A stretch of 40,597 nt of DNA from Prochlorococcus sp. AG-347-L19 (GTDB lineage Bacteria > Cyanobacteriota > Cyanobacteriia > PCC-6307 > Cyanobiaceae). Under the pieces are notes generated by a model. The model searched no databases. It was not told the DNA's origin and saw nothing but the letters and a program-made list of their open reading frames with translations. The position numbers and the translations under genes are program-made. The DNA is taken from NCBI GenBank assembly GCA_003278895.1, contig QCCO01000009.1, positions 1 to 40,597 on the forward strand. The letters run 5' to 3'. Positions 1 to 7,462 of this stretch are shown piece by piece (position 1 is the first letter of the stretch; each line of letters begins with the position of its first letter).

Positions 1-258
1 CTTGAAATTGAAGTAGAGGGTGCAAGGCAAATAAAAAATAAGTTTCCTAATTCGCAGTCAATATTTTTACTTCCTCCTGATAAAGAAGAGTTAGAGAGAA
101 GAATAAGAAATAGAGGTACAGAAAAAGAAGAGGCAATTAAAAAAAGACTCTCAAGGGCTAATTATGAGATTTCAGTGTCAAATGAATTTGATTTTGCATT
201 AACAAATCAGAATGTTGATGAAACAGCAAAAAAAATAATCAAATTAATAAAAACTTGA
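1..258 (+). CDS. gmk: Guanylate kinase, C-terminal part (cut by window start)
   Basis: Frame 1 is open from the first base to a TGA at 256-258 and gives 85 residues. The visible part contains IEVEGARQIK, then IFLLPPD followed by a basic stretch (ELERRIRNRGTE), then the end of the fold with a short C-terminal helix. This is the order seen in the C-terminal half of guanylate kinases, which phosphorylate GMP to GDP with ATP. The P-loop and GMP-binding half lie upstream of the window. The gene converges on psaJ with only 14 bases between the stops, so no separate terminator is visible. The assignment rests on family motifs recognised by eye; the arrangement gmk next to psaF/psaJ also fits marine picocyanobacteria. 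Confidence 0.88.
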   Translation, partial: LEIEVEGARQIKNKFPNSQSIFLLPPDKEELERRIRNRGTEKEEAIKKRLSRANYEISVSNEFDFALTNQNVDETAKKIIKLIKT

Positions 259-272
259 TTATTTTCTATTTA

Positions 273-407
273 TCAACTCATTGGATGGAATAATAAATCA
301 GGGAAAAACCTATTAAATTCAATAATTATTCCAGCTGTAAGGCTTAGCCAAATTGCAGCCACCACTGGAGCGGATCTTACAAATTTTGTGTTTAGAATTT
401 TGAACAT
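273..407 (-). CDS. psaJ: Photosystem I reaction centre subunit IX (PsaJ)
   Basis: A 44-residue ORF starts at ATG 407-405 and ends at TGA 275-273. The protein begins [20 protein letters not shown], continues with one hydrophobic helix (roughly residues 14-30) and ends [11 protein letters not shown]. This is the size and single-helix plan of PsaJ, a small membrane subunit of photosystem I that packs against PsaF in the thylakoid membrane. It lies 28 bases downstream of psaF on the same strand, which matches the usual psaFJ operon. Recognition is strong because both the sequence and the neighbour agree. Confidence 0.95.
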   Translation of the reverse strand: MFKILNTKFVRSAPVVAAIWLSLTAGIIIEFNRFFPDLLFHPMS

Positions 408-435
408 TTGTTTTTTGAAAGCTTTTTAAGGATGT

Positions 436-990
436 TTAGCGAGGACCATTAAGTGTAATATTGTTATCTTTCTCTCTTAAATCTCCATTTCTACCTTGTT
501 TATTAGCAAGAAGAGGCCATTGGGCTCCTTTTACAAGACATTTTCTGGCTAAGTCTAGGTCAATAATGATCTCAAGATCTGCTGGATTCTTAGTCTTTTT
601 TGATTCAATGAGATACTCTCTTCCTGACCAACCTATAATTCCAGCAATGTAAATGAACAATACTCCGGGAATAAGTAAATCTCCTTCATGACCTCTATTT
701 AGAAGAGCCCCCCATGGCTCAAGAGGAGGTCCAATTATTAAATGAGGAAGACCATCATCTCCACATGATGCTTTTCCATATCTTTCAAATCTTGCTATGT
801 CTTTTTGAGTAGTTGCAGAATTTGCTCTCTCAATGAATTTAGGATTTTCAGAGCATTTTGTGAGAGCTGAAGCGGTATATTCTGTGCTAGCTCTATCAGC
901 GTTTAAGGCAGGCCCATTTGCAGCTAGAGCAATTGGAGTAATTCCGAGTAACAGAAAAACTGAGGTTATGATTGAAAAAAAGAATTTCAT
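436..990 (-). CDS. psaF: Photosystem I reaction centre subunit III (PsaF)
   Basis: PsaF is a lumen-facing transmembrane subunit of photosystem I and the partner of PsaJ. From ATG at 990 the protein has 184 residues. Residues 1-23 form a signal peptide ending ITPIALA, as expected for export of the N-terminal domain into the thylakoid lumen. The lumenal domain carries two cysteines (in TKCSENPKF and KASCGDDGLP), followed by the GPPLEPWGALLNRG stretch and a membrane helix around LLIPGVLFIYIAGIIGW. A TTG three codons upstream (999) could extend it to 187 residues, but the ATG gives the standard signal peptide and a sensible distance to a TATAAG box. It is divergent from tsaD. Confidence 0.96.
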   Translation of the reverse strand: MKFFFSIITSVFLLLGITPIALAANGPALNADRASTEYTASALTKCSENPKFIERANSATTQKDIARFERYGKASCGDDGLPHLIIGPPLEPWGALLNRGHEGDLLIPGVLFIYIAGIIGWSGREYLIESKKTKNPADLEIIIDLDLARKCLVKGAQWPLLANKQGRNGDLREKDNNITLNGPR

Positions 991-1009
991 AAGTTGCAAT
1001 CTTTAATTC

Positions 1010-1015
1010 CTTATA
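1010..1015 (-). promoter_or_regulatory. Possible -10 element for psaF-psaJ
   Basis: Read on the minus strand, the psaF leader contains CACTATAAGG, with TATAAG at 1015-1010. Initiation about seven bases downstream would leave a leader of roughly 13 bases before the ATG at 990, and almost none before the alternative TTG at 999. I see no convincing -35 box. This is one match in an AT-rich leader, so it is a weak call. Confidence 0.3.
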
Positions 1016-1064
1016 GTGTGTTAAGTAAGAAATTAATATTAAAATAGAACAAGTTGAATCAAAA

Positions 1065-2135
1065 ATGCATAAAGTTTTAGCTATTGAAACAAGTTGTGAT
1101 GAGACATCTGTCTCAATAGTTTCTAATATTGGCGATACTTTCAGAATACATTCAAATATAATTGCCTCTCAAATTGAAGATCATTCAAAATGGGGAGGAG
1201 TTGTGCCAGAACTTGCAGCTAGAAAGCATTTAGAATTATTACCTTTTGTCTTAGATAAGGCTCTAGAAGAAGCAAAAATTAAAATTGAGGAAGTCGATTA
1301 TATTGCGTCAACTGTTGCTCCTGGATTAGTTGGTTGTTTACGAGTTGGCTCTATTACTGCAAGATCACTTTGCATGTTACATTCAAAACCATTTTTGGGA
1401 ATTCATCATTTGGAGGGGCATTTATCTTCAATTCTATTTTCAGAAAACTATCCAAAGAAACCTTTTCTTACATTACTTGTTAGCGGCGGTCATACTGAAT
1501 TGATAATGGTACATGATAATAGGGGGATGCAAAGACTTGGGAAAAGTTTTGATGATGCTGCTGGAGAAGCCTTTGATAAAGTTGGAAGACTATTAGGTCT
1601 CAGTTATCCGGGAGGACCGGCAATTGAAAAGATTGCTAAAAATGGGGACCCAATGAAATTTAATTTACCAAAATGTAAGATCTCTGATAAAAAAGGTGGA
1701 TTTCTTAAATATGATTTTTCTTTTAGTGGTTTAAAAACTGCCGTATTAAGATTAGTTGAGAGAATAAATTTAGCTGGGAAGACCGTTCCAATTCCAGATA
1801 TTGCTGCAAGTTTTGAGAGAGTAGTGGCAGAGGTCTTGGTAGAGAGAACAATAAAATGCGCAGAAGATCATAGCTTGGATAATGTAGTTGTGGTTGGGGG
1901 AGTGGCTGCTAACAATACATTAAGAAAAATGATGATTAGTGAAGCTAGTAAAAAATCTATTAAAGTTCATTTAGCGCCTCTTGATCTTTGTACAGATAAT
2001 GCGGCAATGATTGGAGCGGCGGCGTTGTTCAGAATCAAATTTAAGGATCATTTAAGTTCCCTTAAATTAGGTGTCGCAGGAAGACTATCAATTGAACAAG
2101 CAAATACCCTTTATGAAGAAAACCCTCCATTCTGA
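1065..2135 (+). CDS. tsaD: tRNA N6-adenosine threonylcarbamoyltransferase TsaD
   Basis: TsaD transfers the threonylcarbamoyl group to A37 of ANN-decoding tRNAs, forming t6A, together with TsaB and TsaE in bacteria. The 356-residue protein is full length for the family. It starts with the ASKHA-type nucleotide motif LAIETSCDETS (residues 5-15). The metal-binding HxxxH is H115 and H119 within HHLEGH. Further family motifs are LVSGGHTEL, the GEAFDKVGRLLGLSYPGGP region, the SFSGLKTA stretch and the C-terminal VVGGVAANNTLR and CTDNAAMIGAA. It starts at ATG 1065, divergent from psaF. An Hli gene follows after only five bases, probably on the same transcript. Confidence 0.96.
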   Translation: MHKVLAIETSCDETSVSIVSNIGDTFRIHSNIIASQIEDHSKWGGVVPELAARKHLELLPFVLDKALEEAKIKIEEVDYIASTVAPGLVGCLRVGSITARSLCMLHSKPFLGIHHLEGHLSSILFSENYPKKPFLTLLVSGGHTELIMVHDNRGMQRLGKSFDDAAGEAFDKVGRLLGLSYPGGPAIEKIAKNGDPMKFNLPKCKISDKKGGFLKYDFSFSGLKTAVLRLVERINLAGKTVPIPDIAASFERVVAEVLVERTIKCAEDHSLDNVVVVGGVAANNTLRKMMISEASKKSIKVHLAPLDLCTDNAAMIGAAALFRIKFKDHLSSLKLGVAGRLSIEQANTLYEENPPF

Positions 2136-2140
2136 TTTCA

Positions 2141-2317
2141 ATGAACAAACCACCTAAAATCGAGATTAAAGAGAAAAAAAACTTCGTTGATAAAAAAGAA
2201 TTGAATTTGTGGAAAAGAGGTTTTACCCCTCAAGCTGAAATATGGAATGGAAGGATGGCAACTGTTGGTATAGGAATTATTTTTATAATTATTGCTTTAA
2301 TAAGCCAGTTATCTTAA
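2141..2317 (+). CDS. hli: High-light-inducible (Hli/SCP) one-helix protein
   Basis: A 58-residue ORF runs from ATG 2141 to TAA 2315-2317. It has a charged, lysine-rich N-terminus, then GFTPQAEIWNGRMATVG, then a single hydrophobic helix (about residues 42-55). The AExxNGRxA core is the chlorophyll-binding signature of the Hli/LHC family: one-helix thylakoid proteins that bind chlorophyll and carotenoid and protect photosystems under excess light. The usual Met after NGRxA is Thr here. The ATG lies five bases after the tsaD stop. Prochlorococcus carries many hli genes; I cannot say which numbered copy this is. Confidence 0.9.
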   Translation: MNKPPKIEIKEKKNFVDKKELNLWKRGFTPQAEIWNGRMATVGIGIIFIIIALISQLS

Positions 2318-2479
2318 TAGAAATAAAATTAATTTTCTTAAAAGTATTTTTGAAAGAATTTTTTGTAATACTCTTGTTTAGCCGATAAATTAAATTAAAA
2401 AGTATTGTTTTTATTGGACTAGAGATAAGATTATTGATTTAATCAAAATAATGAATGTTTTTATTATTTATAATTTTAT

Positions 2480-3685
2480 ATGACGCCTGAAAGGCTTGGA
2501 TTACTTTGGGGGATAACTGTATTTGCAGGCGCTTGCGCTCGATTATTTTCTTCTATTACAGGATTCCCAAGTGTTGTTATTTTATTGCTTTCTGGATTAT
2601 TAATTGGAAGATCAGGATTGGGACTTGTTGAGCCTTTAGATCTCGGGCAAGGACTTGAAACTATTGTGGGGCTTTTGGTCTGTTTGGTTCTTTTTGAAGG
2701 GGGATTAAATTTAAAACTACCTGAGGGGAATATAAGAAATACTGTTTTAAAAATTTCATTGGTAAGACTTTTTATTTCATTATCAGCTGGAATTTTCATT
2801 GCTCATTGGCTGGCTGGCCTCTCATGGCAAGTCGCAGGAATATATAGTGCCATAGTTCTAGCTACTGGACCAACCGTTGTCTCTCCATTAGTGGAACAAA
2901 TAAAATTAGCTTCCCCACTCTCGGAAGTTTTAAAAGCTGAGGGGTTGTTGCTTGAACCAATTGGTGCAGTACTAGCATTACTTCTTTTAGAATTGACTTT
3001 AGGTGACCTTCGTGGGATTAATGATGTATTTATAGCATTAATGCAAAGATTAGGGGGAGGAGTTTTAATCGGATTAAGTGCAGGATGGTTACTATCAGAA
3101 ATTTTAAAAAAAATAAAAAATGAAGCCTCATTTGGTATCGAGCTTCAAGTTACCCTTGGATTTATTTTCCTTGTATATGGAATTTGCGAATATTTTTTAC
3201 CAGAATCAGGCTTGCCGGCTTCAGTCGCGGCAGGTTTTATTGTAGGCAATAGAGAAGTTATAGATAAGGAGAGATTGGATAATCTAATAGGTGAATTAGC
3301 TCAATTAGCAATAACAGTTCTTTTCCCTCTTTTGGCCGCTGACGTTTCTTGGGGTGAATTAAGTCCCCTAGGCTGGGGAGGGGTTGTTTGCGTTTTTATG
3401 TTAATGGTAATTGTTCGCCCTATCTCTATCTGGATAGCAACTATGGGGAGAGACTTGAACTTAAAAGAAAAAATATTTTTAGCTTGGTTAGCCCCAAGAG
3501 GTATTGTTACTGCAGCTGTAGCTTCTCTTTTTTCTATCAGATTAGAGCAGGAAGGTATCCTTGGGGCTGGCCGTCTACAAGGTTTAGTTTTTCTTACTAT
3601 TTTGATGACAGTAGGAATACAAGGACTTTCAGCTAAACCTTTGGTAAATAGACTAAAATTAGGCCAAAAAAATAATTTTGATTGA
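2480..3685 (+). CDS. CPA1-type cation/proton antiporter (Na+/H+ exchanger family)
   Basis: This 401-residue protein consists of about eleven or twelve hydrophobic segments from end to end, with no cytosolic C-terminal domain. Family features include FEGGLNL (72-78), ATGPTVVSPL (128-137, the place of the TDP motif) and LAPRGIVTAAVASLF near the C-terminus, matching the place of the GLRGA-like segment. Such proteins exchange Na+ or K+ for protons across the plasma or thylakoid membrane. The usual membrane ND or DP pair is replaced by LEP at 158-160, so E159 stands where Asp is expected. The start is ATG 2480 after a 162-base gap. The stop abuts that of gltX exactly. Ion preference cannot be read from the sequence. 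Confidence 0.85.
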   Translation: MTPERLGLLWGITVFAGACARLFSSITGFPSVVILLLSGLLIGRSGLGLVEPLDLGQGLETIVGLLVCLVLFEGGLNLKLPEGNIRNTVLKISLVRLFISLSAGIFIAHWLAGLSWQVAGIYSAIVLATGPTVVSPLVEQIKLASPLSEVLKAEGLLLEPIGAVLALLLLELTLGDLRGINDVFIALMQRLGGGVLIGLSAGWLLSEILKKIKNEASFGIELQVTLGFIFLVYGICEYFLPESGLPASVAAGFIVGNREVIDKERLDNLIGELAQLAITVLFPLLAADVSWGELSPLGWGGVVCVFMLMVIVRPISIWIATMGRDLNLKEKIFLAWLAPRGIVTAAVASLFSIRLEQEGILGAGRLQGLVFLTILMTVGIQGLSAKPLVNRLKLGQKNNFD

Positions 3686-5116
3686 TTAAAAACATCTTTC
3701 AATTCGAGTTCTATCAGTTTTACTCTCTGCGAAAAGCTCCCAACTTTGAATTAAATCTGGCCCACTGAGAGATCCAAAAAAGGCTACTCTTAATGATTTC
3801 ATTAATATCCCTTTTTTAATATTATGCTTTTTTGAGATTTCGTTTATTATTTCTTTGGCTTTCTCTTTATTTAGTTTTATAGTATTTTGCTCAATTAAAT
3901 AATTTAAGATTAGTTTTAAAGATAATTTGCTTTCCCGGTTTTCCAGAAATTCTTGACCTTCTTTTTGAATTGTAGGTATTAAGAAAAATGGTTTTGATTG
4001 ATAAATTGAATCTTTTAAAAGAGTCATAGAGTCTCTAATCAAAATTGCTAATTTATTAGCCCATTCTTCAGATGGCGGCTCCCAACCATTGTCATCCCAG
4101 TATTTTCTAATGATCTCAATTAACTTTATTGATTCCATGTTTTTTATATATTGAGAATTAATCCAGTTGAGTTTTTCCCAACTAAATTTGGCTCCAGCTT
4201 TATTTATTTCTGATAAGTCAAAAATTTCAGATATTTCTTCAAGTGAAAGTATTTCTCTGTCGGCAGATTTTGGAGACCAACCTAAAAATGCCATATAGTT
4301 TGATAGAGCCTCAGGTAAATATCCCATTTCTCTAAATTCGTCGATTGAAGTAACGCAATCTCTCTTAGATAATTTTTTCCCTTCGCTATTTAGTATTAAG
4401 GGTGTATGCGAAAAAGTTGGTAAATTAAAATTTAATGCTTTATAAATCAATATTTGTTTTGCAGTGTTCGAGATGTGGTCTTCACCCCTTACAACGTGAG
4501 TAATATTCATGAAATTATCATCAACTACAACTGCAAGATTATACAAAGGTTCACCAATCTCATATCCCTTAGCCCTTCTTGATAAAACTAAATCACCGCC
4601 CAAATCCTTCCCTTGCCATTTGATTTCGCCTCTTATCTGATCTACCCATTTAATATCAATTTTTTCATCAATCTTAAATCTTATTACTGAAGTCCGACCT
4701 TGGGATATGAATGTTTCTATTTCTTCTTTTGAAAGACTTCTGTGTCTATTATCATGCTTTGGAGGTAATCCTTTCTTTCTTTGTTCATCTCTTAATTCAG
4801 ATATTTCATCTTCTGATGTAAAGCACCTATATGCAGCTCCACATTCCAATAGTTTTTTGATATAACTTTTGTGAATCAAAATTCGGTCACTTTGCTTTAT
4901 AGGTTCTTCATCCCATTTAAGTCCAAGCCATTTCAAGCCCTCTAATATATTTTTTGTATATTCAGATTTAGATCGAAGAAAATCTGTATCTTCTATTCTG
5001 ATAAGAAATTTCCCACCTATTTTTTGTGCATACAACCAATTGAATAGTGCTGTTCGCGCTGTCCCAATATGAAATAAACCCGTTGGACTCGGGGCTAGTC
5101 TTAAACGTTTTTCCAA
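3686..5116 (-). CDS. gltX: Glutamyl-tRNA synthetase
   Basis: This class I synthetase charges tRNA-Glu with glutamate. In cyanobacteria Glu-tRNA is also the starting material for tetrapyrroles, and the protein commonly charges tRNA-Gln as well, with GatCAB correcting the product. The length of 476 residues is normal. The HIGH motif appears as HIGT at 16-19 inside LAPSPTGLFHIGTART, and the KMSKS counterpart is KLSKR at 248-252. The only usable start just before the conserved N-terminus is TTG at 5116. A tRNA-Asp gene lies 17 bases upstream on the same strand. The stop codon abuts that of the convergent antiporter with no spacer. Confidence 0.97.
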   Translation of the reverse strand: MEKRLRLAPSPTGLFHIGTARTALFNWLYAQKIGGKFLIRIEDTDFLRSKSEYTKNILEGLKWLGLKWDEEPIKQSDRILIHKSYIKKLLECGAAYRCFTSEDEISELRDEQRKKGLPPKHDNRHRSLSKEEIETFISQGRTSVIRFKIDEKIDIKWVDQIRGEIKWQGKDLGGDLVLSRRAKGYEIGEPLYNLAVVVDDNFMNITHVVRGEDHISNTAKQILIYKALNFNLPTFSHTPLILNSEGKKLSKRDCVTSIDEFREMGYLPEALSNYMAFLGWSPKSADREILSLEEISEIFDLSEINKAGAKFSWEKLNWINSQYIKNMESIKLIEIIRKYWDDNGWEPPSEEWANKLAILIRDSMTLLKDSIYQSKPFFLIPTIQKEGQEFLENRESKLSLKLILNYLIEQNTIKLNKEKAKEIINEISKKHNIKKGILMKSLRVAFFGSLSGPDLIQSWELFAESKTDRTRIERCF

Positions 5117-5133
5117 ATTTCTTTTAGAAAAAA

Positions 5134-5207
5134 CGGGACCGACGGGATTCGAACCCGCAACTTCCGCCGTGACAGGGCGGTGCTCTAACCAGTTGAACTA
5201 CGGTCCC
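5134..5207 (-). tRNA. trnD: tRNA-Asp (anticodon GTC)
   Basis: The minus strand folds into a 74-base cloverleaf. The acceptor stem is GGGACCG with CGGTCCC, the D arm is GTTCAACTGGTTAGAGC, the anticodon stem CCGCC/GGCGG encloses the loop CTGTCAC with anticodon GTC (5173-5171), and the T arm contains GGTTCGAATCC. The discriminator base is G. The 3' CCA is not encoded, because the next bases are TTT, so it must be added enzymatically. Confidence 0.97.
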
Positions 5208-5356
5208 AGAGTTTTGTTCTAAATTTATTTAGAACTTCATTCTTAAAATTATCAGATCATAATACTTAATTTATGGGGTTGTAATAAAAAAAATTTATTA
5301 ATTTGAGGATTTACAGAAATAATTAGTTTTTTAACTGCCTTAGTGTAAACAACTAT

Positions 5357-5551
5357 TTATTTTTGAGGTCTAAAACCAGCAGGTTCTATCAACCTAACTT
5401 GATTGCCTCTAGCAGTAAATTCTCTGCCTTGGTCACTTTGTACGACAACTCTCCCACCAGACTTAACTCTGATAACTCTTGCACGAACCCATCCTAAAGC
5501 TGCTGATTCGAGGACTTTAACTACGTCCCCAGGTTGAAGATCTAACTCCAT
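5357..5551 (-). CDS. Conserved 64-residue SH3/KOW-like protein, function unknown
   Basis: I do not recognise a named function. The 64 residues start at ATG 5551. The pattern LQPGDVVKVLES, then WVRARVIRVKSGGRVVVQSD, then TARGNQVRLIEP looks like a small five-strand SH3 or KOW-type barrel: alternating hydrophobics, Gly turns and an excess of Arg and Lys. There is no signal peptide or membrane segment. It lies between tRNA-Trp (upstream, 35 bases) and tRNA-Asp, with rplS beyond, so a link to RNA or ribosomes is possible but is only inferred from position. The clean composition and biased third positions support real coding. Confidence 0.75.
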   Translation of the reverse strand: MELDLQPGDVVKVLESAALGWVRARVIRVKSGGRVVVQSDQGREFTARGNQVRLIEPAGFRPQK

Positions 5552-5586
5552 CTTATGAAAAAATGATTTACATAATGTTGATCAAA

Positions 5587-5659
5587 CGCGTCGTGGAGGA
5601 CTTGAACCCCCGACATCAGGTTTTGGAGACCTGCGTTCTACCAACTGAACTAACGACGC
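5587..5659 (-). tRNA. trnW: tRNA-Trp (anticodon CCA)
   Basis: The minus strand gives a 73-base cloverleaf. The acceptor stem is GCGTCGT with ACGACGC, the D arm is GTTCAGTTGGTAGAAC, the anticodon stem CAGGT/ACCTG encloses the loop CTCCAAA with anticodon CCA, and the T arm contains GGTTCAAGTCC. The discriminator base is G and the terminal CCA is not encoded. It lies between rplS and the 64-residue SH3-like gene on the same strand. Confidence 0.97.
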
Positions 5660-5711
5660 ATTTAGATAATTATAAGCGTCTTTGTGACCAATAAGTTGAA
5701 AGTTTACAACT

Positions 5712-6191
5712 TTATCGATCAAAGCGTTGTTTTACGCGAGTAGCTTTTCCTACTCTATCTCTCAGATAGAATAACTTAGCTCTTCTTACTTTACCTCTAC
5801 GTTCAACTTTTAGAGAGGCAACCTGTGGACTATGTAGCATAAATACTCTTTCAACACCTATACCCTGAAAAATTCTTCTGACTGTAATAGTCTGGTTAAT
5901 TCCTCCATGTCTTTTTGCTATGACAACACCTTCGTAGGGTTGGACTCTTTCTTTATTACCTTCTGTAATTTTCACTCCAACCTTAACAGTGTCCCCAACA
6001 TATATTTCAGGTAATTCTTTTTTTAATTGTTCGTTCTCAAATTCCTTAATAAGATTGGATGCGCTTAAGGTTTGCGTAGTCTCAGAAACCGTACTTTTTT
6101 CTTTTTGTTCAACTGCTACATCAACTGATGCATCAGCTTTAATACCGGTTTCTAAATCCTTCTCTTGTTTCTCTTTGGCCATTTTGGTCAT
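5712..6191 (-). CDS. rplS: 50S ribosomal protein L19 with N-terminal extension
   Basis: L19 sits at the interface of the two ribosomal subunits. The conserved domain starts near residue 47 ([20 protein letters not shown]) and includes [10 protein letters not shown], the [12 protein letters not shown] turn, [15 protein letters not shown], and the basic end [15 protein letters not shown]. The length is 159 residues against about 115-120 for typical bacterial L19. The surplus is a hydrophilic, Lys/Glu/Thr-rich N-terminus of about 45 residues that looks disordered. Two ATG starts are possible, at 6191 and 6182 (MAKEKQ); a weak TAGGAT lies upstream of the first. tRNA-Trp follows 52 bases downstream. 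Confidence 0.95.
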   Translation of the reverse strand: MTKMAKEKQEKDLETGIKADASVDVAVEQKEKSTVSETTQTLSASNLIKEFENEQLKKELPEIYVGDTVKVGVKITEGNKERVQPYEGVVIAKRHGGINQTITVRRIFQGIGVERVFMLHSPQVASLKVERRGKVRRAKLFYLRDRVGKATRVKQRFDR

Positions 6192-6215
6192 TTATTATCC
6201 TACAAGTTCTATATC

Positions 6216-6524
6216 TTAACCTTTTGACTCGCCTTTAGTAACCTTTTTGGTAAATGAAATTGTTTTTGAAAACATTTGGAATCCTGTGACGAGCATCCAT
6301 AAAACTCCAAGGGAATTCAATACGACGTATATAAGTTCTCCATTATCTCCAAGCCATTCGCCCTCATGGAGAGACATTAACCAATGAACTTGTTCTCTAG
6401 AGTAACCCAGTAAATCTTTTGAAAGTCTATAAAGAAGACCAGTAATTGAAGATATAAATAATGGAAGAAAAATCCAGGGCGCCAAAGCCTTATGAAATTG
6501 CCTAGAATTAAATAAAGTTTTCAT
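6216..6524 (-). CDS. PepSY-like membrane protein, function unknown
   Basis: The 102-residue protein starts at ATG 6524. Its beginning, RQFHKALAPWIFLPLFISSITGLLYR, resembles the first membrane segment of PepSY-associated proteins: a histidine before the helix and a Gly-rich helix end. A second hydrophobic helix lies at about residues 64-84 (LIYVVLNSLGVLWMLVTGFQMF). Between them is WLMSLHEGEWLGDNGEL, which has the HEG motif seen in PepSY membrane proteins. The role is unknown; related proteins are linked to redox or metal processes in the membrane. It lies 24 bases upstream of rplS on the same strand, so the two may be co-transcribed. Confidence 0.72.
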   Translation of the reverse strand: MKTLFNSRQFHKALAPWIFLPLFISSITGLLYRLSKDLLGYSREQVHWLMSLHEGEWLGDNGELIYVVLNSLGVLWMLVTGFQMFSKTISFTKKVTKGESKG

Positions 6525-6619
6525 TTTCGTTTCTTTCCCATTGTTATTGATAGATTTAAGGTAGCCAAGATCATAAAGGCTATTTTGAAGATATTTAACT
6601 ATTACTATTATTTATTCCA

Positions 6620-7459
6620 ATGAGACATTTTGCAGATCTTTTGTTAAATAAAAATAATTCCAAAGCTAATGATCAAGTTCCTTTCATTCAGAGGAGAAGA
6701 GGAATTGAAATAAAGTCTTCACGTGAAATAAATTTGATGAAAAAATCTAGCAGAATTGTAGCTACTGTTTTGAGGGAAATTAATGACTTAATTAAACCTG
6801 GAATGAGTACAAAAGATTTAGATGATTTCGCAGAAAAGAGAATAAAAAGTTTTGGAGCTGTACCAAGTTTCAAGGGCTACCATGGATTCCCTTCTAGTAT
6901 TTGTTCTAGTATTAATAATGAGGTTGTCCACGGTATTCCAAGTAAAAATAAAATAATAAAAAATGGTGACTTGGTTAAAATTGATACAGGGGCATATTTA
7001 GATGGTTTCCATGGAGATAGTTGTATATCAATTTGTGTAGGAGAAGTAAGTCTAAAGGCTCAAAAACTTAGTGATATAGCTTTTAAAGCATTGTATGCGG
7101 GGCTTTCGAAAATCAAGGCAGGGAATACACTTCTTGATGTGGCTGGGGAAATCGAAGACGTTGTTGTAAAAAATGGCTTTAGTGTTGTAGAAGACTATAC
7201 AGGTCATGGAGTTGGACGAAATCTTCATGAAGAACCATCGGTATTTAATTTTCGGACCAAAGAATTGCCTAACGTCGTCCTTCGCGAAGGAATGACATTA
7301 GCTGTGGAACCTATTGTTAATGAAGGGACTAAATTTTGCAAAACACTAAATGATAGATGGACCGTAATAACAAAAGATGGAAAACTATCGGCCCAATGGG
7401 AGCATACAATAGTTGTTTTAAAAGATGGTATTGAAATATTGACAGATCGAGATTTTTAG
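6620..7459 (+). CDS. map: Methionine aminopeptidase, type I
   Basis: The enzyme removes the initiator methionine from nascent proteins. The 279-residue protein carries all five metal ligands of the pita-bread fold: D122 and D133 (IDTGAYLDGFHGDSC), H196 (GHGVGRNLHEEP), E230 (AVEPIVNEG) and E261 (QWEHT). The catalytic histidine is in YHGFPSSICSSINNEVVHG. Ahead of the catalytic core is an N-terminal stretch of about 30 basic residues without a zinc-finger pattern, so it is not the SH3-binding zinc-finger variant. The start is ATG 6620. It is divergent from the PepSY-like gene and converges on the SDR gene with three bases between stops. Confidence 0.96.
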   Translation: MRHFADLLLNKNNSKANDQVPFIQRRRGIEIKSSREINLMKKSSRIVATVLREINDLIKPGMSTKDLDDFAEKRIKSFGAVPSFKGYHGFPSSICSSINNEVVHGIPSKNKIIKNGDLVKIDTGAYLDGFHGDSCISICVGEVSLKAQKLSDIAFKALYAGLSKIKAGNTLLDVAGEIEDVVVKNGFSVVEDYTGHGVGRNLHEEPSVFNFRTKELPNVVLREGMTLAVEPIVNEGTKFCKTLNDRWTVITKDGKLSAQWEHTIVVLKDGIEILTDRDF

Positions 7460-7462
7460 GCA

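Noticed and set aside
461-652. 63-residue plus-strand ORF opposite psaF
   Set aside because: It lies wholly inside psaF on the other strand, and its composition is that of an antisense shadow.
3301-3702. 133-residue minus-strand ORF opposite the antiporter
   Set aside because: It mirrors the coding bias of the antiporter and overlaps the end of gltX; no domain features are visible.
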